Positions 34,480 to 42,439 of a DNA stretch of 64,000 nt are shown piece by piece (position 1 is the stretch's first letter; each line of letters opens with the position of its first letter). The stretch spans positions 1,178,001 through 1,242,000 of the forward strand of contig JAXLQP010000002.1 in the NCBI GenBank assembly GCA_046331565.1, given 5' to 3'. Made by a program: the position numbers and the translations under genes. This DNA is from DASRDU01 sp046331565. GTDB taxonomy: Bacteria; Acidobacteriota; Blastocatellia; RBC074. Below the pieces are notes generated by a model. It saw nothing but the letters and a program-made list of their open reading frames with translations, had not been told where the DNA came from and made no database searches.

Positions 34480-35726
34480 AATCGTGCCACCGTCTCGACG
34501 TGAAAGGTCTGAGGAAACATATCGAGCGCGGTCAGTGATGTCAGTCTGTAATTGTGATTGAGCAATAACCGCAGATCACGCGCCAGCGTGGCCGGGTCGC
34601 ACGACACGTAAGTAATCTGCGGCGGCGCGAATGAAGCAATTCGTTCGATGACCTGCGCGCCTGCGCCTGCGCGTGGCGGATCAAGCAGCAGCAGATCAGG
34701 ACGGCCTGCCGCCGCTGCCTTGTATTTCAGCCAGGCTTCGACTGAAACCGCTTCGTAACGAACGTTGCTGATGTTATTGGCGCGGGCGTTGGCCTGGCCG
34801 TGACTCGCCGCCAGGCGATTGCCTTCGACGGCGTAAACCTGCTCGAACCTGCCGGCCAGTTGCAGCGCGAACAGCCCGGCTCCGGCATACAGATCAACCG
34901 CAAGTCTGCCGTGCGCGTCACCGATGGCGACATTGACGAGTTCTTCAACCAGCAGGCGATTGGCCTGAAAGAACGAACGCACGCCGAAGCTGTAATCAAT
35001 TCCCGCAATCCGCTGGTGCGCCGTGCCAAGCGCATCAAGTTCAGCCGCGCGGCGATTCTCTCCGCTGCCCGGCGTGACGATCACCGATTCATCGCCTGCG
35101 GTCAGAAAGACGCGCGTCGCATCGCGCGGAATCAGATGAGGTTCGCTTTGCAGCCGCTGCAATTCGCGCCGCGCCGCAGGCAGCAGAATCGGACAGTCGC
35201 TGACCTCGTGAACTTCGTGCGTCCCGGCCCTGTAATAACCGATCTGCGTGCGCCCTTCGGCATCGTGCGCCACCTTGATTTCAGCGCGCGAACGATAGCC
35301 AAACTCAGCCGCCGCGCGAATCGGGATTTCATCGCTCCAGTCAATCCGGCCCACGCGGCGCAGCGATTCGCGGATGAAGGCAACTTTGGTTTCAAGCTGT
35401 GCCGCGTAATCGAGGTGCTGCAACTGACAACCGCCGCAAACGCCGAAATGAACACAGGGCGGAGTGCGCCGCGCCGGTGAAGGTTCGATGATCTCTTCAA
35501 TCACCGCCCGCGCATAGTTGCGTTCGACTTCGGTAATGCGAATGCGCAACTGATCGCCAGTCGCAGCGAACGGCACAAAGACCGCCTGCGTGCCGATGTG
35601 CGCCAGCCCGTCGCCACCATACACCAGCTTTTCAATCGTCACGTCGTGCGATTCGCCGATGCTCACCTGAGTCGGACTTTTCGGCGGAAGCGAAAATGTC
35701 TCTTCCGTCTGCGTGGCAATGCTCAT
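34467..35726 (-). CDS. 23S rRNA/tRNA (uracil-5-)-methyltransferase, RlmD-like
   Basis: 419 residues. An N-terminal TRAM-type RNA-binding domain (SIGESHDVTIEKLVYGGDG) is followed by an iron-sulfur cysteine set (CVHFGVCGGCQLQ plus Cys of VSDCPILLP). The Rossmann methyltransferase part has DLYAGAGLFALQLAG (SAM site), LLLDPPRAGAG and the catalytic cysteine in YVSCDPATLARDL. It makes 5-methyluridine in RNA. Whether this is RlmD, RlmC or TrmA is not decidable here. The last codons and the stop fall within the heptamer palindrome at 34383-34479, so the C-terminus LIAD is repeat-encoded. Confidence 0.9.
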   Translation of the reverse strand: MSIATQTEETFSLPPKSPTQVSIGESHDVTIEKLVYGGDGLAHIGTQAVFVPFAATGDQLRIRITEVERNYARAVIEEIIEPSPARRTPPCVHFGVCGGCQLQHLDYAAQLETKVAFIRESLRRVGRIDWSDEIPIRAAAEFGYRSRAEIKVAHDAEGRTQIGYYRAGTHEVHEVSDCPILLPAARRELQRLQSEPHLIPRDATRVFLTAGDESVIVTPGSGENRRAAELDALGTAHQRIAGIDYSFGVRSFFQANRLLVEELVNVAIGDAHGRLAVDLYAGAGLFALQLAGRFEQVYAVEGNRLAASHGQANARANNISNVRYEAVSVEAWLKYKAAAAGRPDLLLLDPPRAGAGAQVIERIASFAPPQITYVSCDPATLARDLRLLLNHNYRLTSLTALDMFPQTFHVETVARLIAD

Positions 35727-35796
35727 AAAAATTACCCGGTTGCTGAAAGCGGAACCATCATCATCATCACCGTCGCCTCAGTCAGCCGCTGTCAGG

Positions 35797-36549
35797 TTAC
35801 AAATAGAACAGGCTGAGTCGCGGAACGCGATATTGTTCACGCAGTCGCCGCGCAATGTAATTATTGCGGGTCTGTTCGTAAACTTCAGCTTCCATCCCCT
35901 TGCGATAAGCGCGCAACTGCTGATCGCCCTCGCGCCTGAGTTCATCAAGCTTTGCTGCGCCTGCGCTCTGTTTCAAACCTTCGAGCAGCAGGTCTTCAAC
36001 CAGCGTCAGGTCGCTTTCAATTCGTTCGTGCAGCACGACTGACGCGGCTTTCAGATCAGCGATGATTTCGCTGATGCGCCGCGCCGCGCGTGAAAAGGTT
36101 TCAGAGAGCGGCGCGTCAGCTTCATGAATCGTCATCATTCGCGCCAGTTGTTCGCGCTGATCGGTCAGATACTGAATGATTGATTCACGCGAAAACGGCG
36201 CGCCGCTGTCGCTGATCGTGCTGATCGCGCCATTGCCACTGGCCTGTTCCGCGCCGTTCGTTTCATCTGTCGAATGCTGCCCGCCGACGCGCGATTCCAG
36301 ATATTCGTAAAATCCGGCCTCGACTTCCTGCTGACAGTAAAAGAGCGAATTGACCTTGCGCCCGCGCCGCGCCTTCGGATCGCAGGATTCAAACGATGAG
36401 TTGATGCCGCGCAGGACAACGTGCAGCGGAATGCCGCGCTGCTGCCAGGTTTCAATCAGCGACCAGTCAAGCGGCGAAACCAGCAGATGGCTGCCGCGTC
36501 GCCTGACAAACTCTTCTTCGATTTCGGTGAAGTAATTGAAATAATTCAA
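35797..36549 (-). CDS. Conserved-looking protein of unknown function
   Basis: 250 residues, soluble and charged, no signal. It opens MNYFNYFTEIEEEFVRRRG, then SPLDWSLIETWQQRGIPLHVVLRGI, giving a compact alpha/beta N-terminal part that looks strongly constrained. A Ser/Gly/Glu-rich linker (about residues 93-122) leads to a helical C-terminal half (REQLARMMTIHEADAPLSET, VYEQTRNNYIARRLREQYRV). I believe similar proteins occur in other acidobacteria but recall no function. It lies between rlmD and coaX on the same strand and is followed by a 7-bp-word palindrome upstream of it. Confidence 0.75.
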   Translation of the reverse strand: MNYFNYFTEIEEEFVRRRGSHLLVSPLDWSLIETWQQRGIPLHVVLRGINSSFESCDPKARRGRKVNSLFYCQQEVEAGFYEYLESRVGGQHSTDETNGAEQASGNGAISTISDSGAPFSRESIIQYLTDQREQLARMMTIHEADAPLSETFSRAARRISEIIADLKAASVVLHERIESDLTLVEDLLLEGLKQSAGAAKLDELRREGDQQLRAYRKGMEAEVYEQTRNNYIARRLREQYRVPRLSLFYL

Positions 36550-36563
36550 GGCGGCTGTCGGAA

Positions 36564-36630
36564 GTCAGTGGTCAGTGGTCAGTGATTAGTTGAAAACCAG
36601 GGCGAGCACTAACCACTGACCACTGACCAC
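36564..36630. repeat. Heptamer palindrome (gtcagtg words)
   Basis: Three exact gtcagtg units (36564-36584) plus attagtt. The arm 36568-36590 is the reverse complement of 36608-36630 at 22 of 23 positions. It fills the junction between the 250-residue unknown gene and coaX. Confidence 0.9.
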
Positions 36631-36636
36631 TATCCA

Positions 36637-37404
36637 CTATTTTCTGTTTCGTTCATAAATCAGGCGCAGGCCTTCGAGCGTCAGGTTCTCATCAATCTCT
36701 TCGATGTATTCAGAGCCGCGCCCGATCAGCTTTGCCAGCCCGCCCGTCGCAATCACGCGCACATGATCACCAAGTTCCGCAATCATTCGTTTGAGAATGC
36801 CGTCAACCAGCCCGATGTAACCGTAATACAAACCCGACTGCACGCTGCCGATGGTGTGCTGCCCGATGATCTGTTCAGGACGGCGAATCTCAACGCGATA
36901 CAAACGCGCGGCGCGCTGAAACAACGCTTCGGCTGAAATCGTGATGCCTGGCGTGATTACGCCGCCAATGTATTCACGATCTGCCGTCACCGCATCGAAC
37001 GTTGTCGCCGTGCCGAAATCAACGATGATGCACGGCGCGCCGTAACGTTCAATCGCGGCGACGCTGTTGACGATGCGATCAGCGCCCACATCGGTCGGCG
37101 GCGAATAACGAATCGTCATACCGGTATCAACGCTGTGATCAACGAACAGCGGCACGCGCCCGAAATAGACCTGCGACATTTTTTCGAGCGTGAAATGAAG
37201 CGGCGGCACGACTGATGAAATCGCCACCGCATCAATGCTGCTCGAATCCATTCCGGCCAGCGTGAACAGGTTGCGAAAGAGAATGCCGTATTCATCCACC
37301 GTGCGGTTGCGTTCGGTCGTCAGCCGCCAGCTTGTCAGCAGCCGCTCGCCTTCATACACGCCAATCACCGTGTTGGTGTTGCCGACATCAATGACTAAAA
37401 GCAT
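36637..37404 (-). CDS. coaX: Type III pantothenate kinase
   Basis: 255 residues, ASKHA fold, first step of CoA synthesis (pantothenate to 4'-phosphopantothenate). The N-terminal phosphate loop is LLVIDVGNTNTVIGVYEG. The motif YSPPTDVGADRIVNSVAA and IIVDFGTATTFDAV (catalytic Asp) follow, with GGVITPGITISAEALF and ATGGLA near the C-terminus. Size matches the family. It follows nadC-birA on the same strand after a 179-bp gap, a cofactor gene neighbourhood often seen in which BirA and CoaX are adjacent. Confidence 0.95.
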   Translation of the reverse strand: MLLVIDVGNTNTVIGVYEGERLLTSWRLTTERNRTVDEYGILFRNLFTLAGMDSSSIDAVAISSVVPPLHFTLEKMSQVYFGRVPLFVDHSVDTGMTIRYSPPTDVGADRIVNSVAAIERYGAPCIIVDFGTATTFDAVTADREYIGGVITPGITISAEALFQRAARLYRVEIRRPEQIIGQHTIGSVQSGLYYGYIGLVDGILKRMIAELGDHVRVIATGGLAKLIGRGSEYIEEIDENLTLEGLRLIYERNRK

Positions 37405-37583
37405 AAGTGGTCGTCTGAGTGCGGGGACACTCGATCATTGCGCGATTTATCAACAGCAGCTTCAAAAGACTGATGGAAGAGAAGGACAATGTCATCTTAC
37501 CGCTGAGGCGTGAGAGTGCCAAGCGATAAGTTGAAAAGTGATGCGTGCAGGCTGGTCATCATCAGACATTCATCAGGCAGGCT

Positions 37584-38351
37584 TCATTCATCATCTGATC
37601 GCAGACGGGAAACTTCACCGGCGATGATCGTGCGCGTTGCGCCTGATGCAGTGCGCACAAGCAGCGCGCCGCTTTCGGTCAGGCCTGTGGTCACACCGCT
37701 GATCTGTTCATCATCGAGCGTGACGACAATGCTTTTGCCGTGCGCATAACTCGACAACTGCTGCCAGCGATTAAGAATCAGGTGACCGTTACCGTGCCGC
37801 AGCGTTTCATACCAGCGCGCCAGGCTGACGAGCAATCGGTCACGAAATTCAGCGACTGCAATCTGACGACCGCATTCGATCGCAAGCGAAGTGGCGATCT
37901 GCGCGAGTTCAGCAGGGAAGTCACGATGATTCAGATTGACGCCGATGCCGACAATGATGCGCGGCGTATCAGCGCCTGCGATGCCTTCAATCAGAATGCC
38001 GCTGAGCTTGCGTTCATTGACCAGCACATCATTCGGCCATTTGATGTCGGTTCCGGCAGGGTTGTAATGCGCGATGGTTTCATTGACTGCGACCGCGCAC
38101 GTCAGGCTGAGCAGCGGAATCCGTTCAGGCGCCAGCAGCGGGCGCAGCAGCACCGATAAATAAAGCCCGTCGCCCGGCGCTGAATGCCAGATGCGATCAC
38201 GCCGCCCGCGTCCGGCGGTCTGCGCGTCAGCCGTCACGCAGGTGAACTCCGGCGCGTCGGTCATCTGTTTGAGCTGATCGTTCGTTGAGCCGAGAGTCGG
38301 GTAATGATGAATGATGAATGGCGGGCGATGAATAATCTGCACCGGATTCAC
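37584..38351 (-). CDS. birA: Biotin--[acetyl-CoA-carboxylase] ligase
   Basis: 255 residues. Catalyses biotinyl-AMP formation and attachment of biotin to the carboxyl-carrier protein. Active-site motifs: STNDQLKQM near the start, QTAGRGRRDRIWHSAPGDGL (ATP/biotin loop) and TDIKWPNDVLVNERKLSGIL. There is no N-terminal helix-turn-helix, so unlike E. coli BirA it is a class I ligase that should not repress biotin genes. The start is GTG, overlapping the nadC stop by 4 bases (GTGA), so the two are translationally coupled. Confidence 0.95.
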   Translation of the reverse strand: MNPVQIIHRPPFIIHHYPTLGSTNDQLKQMTDAPEFTCVTADAQTAGRGRRDRIWHSAPGDGLYLSVLLRPLLAPERIPLLSLTCAVAVNETIAHYNPAGTDIKWPNDVLVNERKLSGILIEGIAGADTPRIIVGIGVNLNHRDFPAELAQIATSLAIECGRQIAVAEFRDRLLVSLARWYETLRHGNGHLILNRWQQLSSYAHGKSIVVTLDDEQISGVTTGLTESGALLVRTASGATRTIIAGEVSRLRSDDE

Positions 38352-39214
38352 AGTGGTTTGATTTTCAGGCTGATGTCAACGGCGGGCGCGGAATGCGTCA
38401 GCGCGCCGATTGAAATCAGATCGGCTCCGGCTTCGGCATAAGCACGCACGTTGTCGAGCGTGATGCCGCCGGAAGCCTCAAGCAGCGTGCGGCGTTCGTT
38501 CGGTTCGTGCTGATTCACGATCTGCACGGCCTCGCGCACCATCTCCGGCGTCATGTTGTCGAGCATAATAATGTCAGCTCTTGCCGCCAGTGCATCCTTC
38601 AACTGCTCGAAGTTTGCCACTTCGACTTCGACCTTGTGCAGATGCCCCGCAGCTTCTTTGGCGCGGCGCACGGCTTCAGTGACGCCGCCTGCGAGCGCGA
38701 TGTGGTTGTCCTTGATCAGCACGCCGTCATCAAGGCCGAGGCGGTGATTATGTCCGCCGCCAACAGTGACGGCGTATTTTTCAAGCATGCGCAAACCGGG
38801 CGTGGTCTTGCGCGTGTCAACGATCTTGGCTTTTGTTCCGGCAACTGCGTCAGCATACCGGTGCGTGATGGTGGCCACGCCTGACAGTCGTTGCAGAAAG
38901 TTCAGCGCGACACGCTCAGCCGCGAGCAGCATCTGTGCTTCACCCGTCACGCGCCCGAACATTTTGCCTGCGGTCAGTTCTTCGCCATCCGTGACGTTGG
39001 CTTCAATCTGCATCTGGTAATCGAAGGCCGCGAAGACCGCGTCAGCGACTTCAAGCCCGGCCAGCACGAAATCCTGCTTGGCCAGAAAGCTGCCGCGCGC
39101 CCGCTGTCCGGGCCTGACTGTTGACCGCGATGTGATGTCGCCGCGCCCGATGTCTTCGGCCAGCGCGTGATTGACGGCTTCGTAAATGATTTCAGGATCG
39201 AGAGAGAAAATCAT
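38348..39214 (-). CDS. nadC: Nicotinate-nucleotide pyrophosphorylase (carboxylating)
   Basis: 288 residues (QPRTase). Converts quinolinate and PRPP to nicotinate mononucleotide in NAD synthesis. Motifs: LAEDIGRGDITSRSTV, RVALNFLQRLSGVATITHRY, DTRKTTPGLRMLEKYAV, and GGGHNHRLGLDDGVLIKDNH (substrate site), ending IMLDNMTPE and LEASGGITLDNVRAYAE. No ribosome-binding site is visible, as the leader is the heptamer palindrome at 39219-39272. First gene of nadC-birA-coaX. Confidence 0.95.
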   Translation of the reverse strand: MIFSLDPEIIYEAVNHALAEDIGRGDITSRSTVRPGQRARGSFLAKQDFVLAGLEVADAVFAAFDYQMQIEANVTDGEELTAGKMFGRVTGEAQMLLAAERVALNFLQRLSGVATITHRYADAVAGTKAKIVDTRKTTPGLRMLEKYAVTVGGGHNHRLGLDDGVLIKDNHIALAGGVTEAVRRAKEAAGHLHKVEVEVANFEQLKDALAARADIIMLDNMTPEMVREAVQIVNQHEPNERRTLLEASGGITLDNVRAYAEAGADLISIGALTHSAPAVDISLKIKPL

Positions 39215-39218
39215 AAAA

Positions 39219-39272
39219 AATGCGGGGTGAGGAATGCGGAACGCGGAGTTTCAGCGCCGCAGTTCCGCATCC
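39219..39272. repeat. Heptamer palindrome between valS and nadC
   Basis: Units aatgcgg, ggtgagg, aatgcgg, aacgcgg, agtttca succeed each other at 7-bp spacing from 39219. The arm ggaatgcggaac (39231-39242) pairs with the end of the element at about 39262-39272 with mismatches. It occupies the short valS-nadC gap. Confidence 0.75.
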
Positions 39273-39288
39273 TTAGTATTGTCGCTGA

Positions 39289-42054
39289 TCAGAGAGCTTC
39301 GATCATTGCTTTGAGTCTGGCGATCTGATCCTGCAATTCGACGGAGCGTTCGCGTGACTGCTCGACCACATCTGCGGCGGCGCGCGCGATGAAGTCAGGA
39401 TTCGACAGCCGTTTCTCAAGGCCACCCAGTTCGCCCGTCAGTTTGGCGAGCGTGTTGCTCAGGCGCGCCCGCTCCTTGTCAAAATCAATCAGACCTGCCA
39501 GCGGCACGGCGATTTCAGCGCCGGGCATTACGGTGCGGGCCGAACCGCGCTGTGCGCTGAGCGCAGTGACGACTTCGATTTCAGCCACACGCGCCAGACG
39601 TTTGATCGGTTCTTCCATGCGCGTAATGACTTCGCTCAGGCTTTCATCGGTCGTGGCGATTTCAGCCTGAAGCGACACTGACGGCGCAATGTTGAAGGTC
39701 GCGCGAATGTTGCGCAGCTTCGTGACGACTTCAATCAGCGTCGTCATTTCGCGTTCGGCGCGTTCGTCAAGCTGCGCGGCATCAAAGCGCGGGAAATCAG
39801 TCAGGCAAATCGTTTCGCCCCGGTGCGGCAGTCGCTGCCACAGTTCTTCAGTGATGAACGGCATCAGCGGATGCAGCAGGCGCAGGCTGCGTTCAAGCAC
39901 GTAAATGATGCGCTGACGCACGGCGGTATTTTCAGGAGTGATTTCAGTCGAGGCGACGAATGGTTTCGAGAGTTCGATGTACCAGTCGCAGAAATCATCC
40001 CAGAAGAAGTGATAGAGCTTCGCCGCGACTTCGTGAAAGCGATAATTCTGCAATGCCTCGTTGACTTCCTGCGTCGTGCGATTGAGGCGGCTCAGAATCC
40101 AGCGGTCAGCCAGCATCGGCTCGGCCAGTTCAGTTTCCCATTTGACCGGCTGCTGCGCGTCGAGCACTTCGCCGCAGTTGAGCAGGACGAAGCGGGCTGC
40201 GTTCCAGATCTTGTTGACGAAGTTGCGCGCCGACACCATCTTCTCTTCCTGAAGCGCGAAGCTCAGGCCCGCTGAGGTCGCGGCGGCCAGCGAATAACGC
40301 ACGGCATCGGTGCCGTATTTGTCAAAGACCACCAGCGGATCAATCACGTTGCCTTTGGTCTTCGACATCTTCTGGCCTTCGGGATCAAGCACCAGCCCGT
40401 TGATGTAAACCACGCGGAACGGCACTTCGCCCATGAACTTCAGACCCATCATGATCATGCGCGCCACCCAGAAAAAGATGATGTCCTGAGCCGTCACCAG
40501 CACGTCAGTCGGGTAATAGTTTTTCAGGTCTTCGGTCTGTTCCGGCCAGCCGAGCGTTGAGAACGGCCAGAGCTGCGACGAAAACCACGTATCAAGCACG
40601 TCTTCATCCTGGCGCAGCGCAACGCTTGCGTCTTTGCCTGCGGCTTTCAGGCGTTCGCGGGCTTCGGCTTCGTCACGCGCCACGACGATATCGCCATCGG
40701 GCGTATACCAGGCCGGAATGCGATGACCCCACCAGAGCTGGCGCGAGATGCACCAGTCTTCGATGTTTTCGAGCCAGTTGTAATAAATCTTCGTGAAGTT
40801 TTCCGGCACAAAGATCGTGCGGCCCGCGCGCACTGCTTCCAGCGCAGGCTCAGCGAGCGGCTTCATTCTGACAAACCACTGCGTTGAGAGCAGCGGTTCG
40901 ACCACGACGCCGCTGCGCTGACAATGACCGACGTTGTGCGTGTAATCTTCAATTCTGACGAGCAGCCCTGCCGCTTCAAGATCGGACACAACCGCCTTGC
41001 GAGCTTCAAAGCGATCAAGCCCGCGATACTTTTCAGGCGCGGCAGCGGTGATTTTGGCGTCCTTGCCGATGACTGAAATGAACGGCAGGTGGTGGCGTTT
41101 GCCCATCGCAAAATCGTTCGGGTCGTGCGCGGGCGTAACTTTGACAAAGCCTGTGCCGAACTCTTTCTCAACGATTTCATCCTGAATGATCGGCAGTTCG
41201 CGGCCTGCCAGCGGCAGCACAACTGTTCTGCCTGCGAGCGCGCGATAGCGTTCATCTTCAGGATTCATCGCCACTGCTGTATCACCAAGCATCGTTTCAG
41301 GCCGCGTCGTGGCCACCACCAGAAAATCGCCTGTCGCAGTGTGCAGCAGTCCTGATTTGCGCTCGCCTTCGTTCGCGGCGGCATAGGCTTCAGCAAGGTT
41401 TGCAGGTTCAGGCAGACTGCCATCGGCGTTTTTGATCGGATAGGCGATGTGCCAGAGTCGGCCTTTGACCTGCTTCATCTCGACTTCAAGATCGGAGATG
41501 GCTGTCTGCAGGCCGGGCGACCAGTTGACCATGTATTCGCCGCGATAGATCAGCCCGTCGTCAAACAGGCGCACAAAGACTTCCTTCACCGCGTTCGACA
41601 GACCTTCGTCCATCGTGAAGCGTTCGCGCGACCAGTCCACCGATTCGCCCAGGATGCGCATCTGACTGAGAATCGCGCCGCCGTACTGTTCCTTCCACTG
41701 CCAGACGCGCTCCAGAAATTTTTCGCGGCCCAGATCGCGGCGGCTGATGCCTTCCTGCGCGAGCTGTTTTTCAACCATCATCTGCGTGGCAATGCCCGCG
41801 TGATCGGTGCCGGGCAGCCACAGCACGCGCTCGCCAAGCATGCGATGCCAGCGCGCCATGACATCCTGAATCGTGTGGTTGAGCGCGTGGCCCATATGCA
41901 GCGAACCGGTCACGTTCGGCGGCGGAATGACCATCGTAAAGACCGGCGCGTTCTCGTCAGTCTGCGTTTCGGGCGCAAAGAAATGGTGGCTCTCCCAGAA
42001 CGGATACCAGCGCCCTTCGACATCCTTTGGTTCGTAAGTTTTCGGAATATCCAT
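39289..42054 (-). CDS. valS: Valyl-tRNA synthetase
   Basis: A 921-residue class I aminoacyl-tRNA synthetase. The HIGH motif is in PPPNVTGSLHMGHALNHT (about residues 47-64). The editing domain covers about 200-420 (TTRPETMLGDTAVAM). The KMSKS motif is KMSKTKGNVIDP near residue 563. Next come the anticodon-binding helical region and a C-terminal coiled-coil arm (LSNTLAKLTGELGGLEKRLS) that binds tRNA. Length fits bacterial ValS. No T-box-like leader is seen in the 385 bp upstream, which are shared with the divergent TonB-receptor gene. Confidence 0.97.
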   Translation of the reverse strand: MDIPKTYEPKDVEGRWYPFWESHHFFAPETQTDENAPVFTMVIPPPNVTGSLHMGHALNHTIQDVMARWHRMLGERVLWLPGTDHAGIATQMMVEKQLAQEGISRRDLGREKFLERVWQWKEQYGGAILSQMRILGESVDWSRERFTMDEGLSNAVKEVFVRLFDDGLIYRGEYMVNWSPGLQTAISDLEVEMKQVKGRLWHIAYPIKNADGSLPEPANLAEAYAAANEGERKSGLLHTATGDFLVVATTRPETMLGDTAVAMNPEDERYRALAGRTVVLPLAGRELPIIQDEIVEKEFGTGFVKVTPAHDPNDFAMGKRHHLPFISVIGKDAKITAAAPEKYRGLDRFEARKAVVSDLEAAGLLVRIEDYTHNVGHCQRSGVVVEPLLSTQWFVRMKPLAEPALEAVRAGRTIFVPENFTKIYYNWLENIEDWCISRQLWWGHRIPAWYTPDGDIVVARDEAEARERLKAAGKDASVALRQDEDVLDTWFSSQLWPFSTLGWPEQTEDLKNYYPTDVLVTAQDIIFFWVARMIMMGLKFMGEVPFRVVYINGLVLDPEGQKMSKTKGNVIDPLVVFDKYGTDAVRYSLAAATSAGLSFALQEEKMVSARNFVNKIWNAARFVLLNCGEVLDAQQPVKWETELAEPMLADRWILSRLNRTTQEVNEALQNYRFHEVAAKLYHFFWDDFCDWYIELSKPFVASTEITPENTAVRQRIIYVLERSLRLLHPLMPFITEELWQRLPHRGETICLTDFPRFDAAQLDERAEREMTTLIEVVTKLRNIRATFNIAPSVSLQAEIATTDESLSEVITRMEEPIKRLARVAEIEVVTALSAQRGSARTVMPGAEIAVPLAGLIDFDKERARLSNTLAKLTGELGGLEKRLSNPDFIARAAADVVEQSRERSVELQDQIARLKAMIEAL

Positions 42055-42439
42055 AGGTGAAAAAATAAAAATGGGGACTGCTGATGATCGGCGTCAAGTG
42101 GCTAATCATCAGTGCTGACCGCACATTTTTCAAGAGGTTTGACGAAGGCTGAAGATTGTTGCCGGACAAGACCGGGAAAGTCGCCACACTTTTTACTACT
42201 GCCGTCCCATTGCACCCGGCGATTTATGACTGACTTAAACTCTGCTTCAGGCTGATCTGAGGTGGCGCTGTTACGCTCTGTCCGAAAGCCGAAAACTGAG
42301 GAACTCCCAAGACCGATTTGACGCTGACCTGAGTCGGCTGTAATCTTCGCCGCATCATCAACATCAGAAACTCCGTTTGCCAGGTTCCGTTCAGCGGCGC
42401 CGGCTGTTCATTAATCAGGAAAACAAAGGAATAACCATC
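42055..42439. other. Divergent intergenic region, valS / TonB receptor
   Basis: Holds the promoters of both divergent genes. A plausible plus-strand promoter is TTGACG (42318-42323), 17-bp spacer, TAATCT (42341-42346), ending 93 bp before the receptor ATG. I see no tRNA, riboswitch or open frame of interest. Confidence 0.4.

Noticed and set aside
42055..42439. T-box or other riboswitch ahead of valS
   Set aside because: No specifier-loop or antiterminator pairing is visible; the region has only weak promoter-like sequences.
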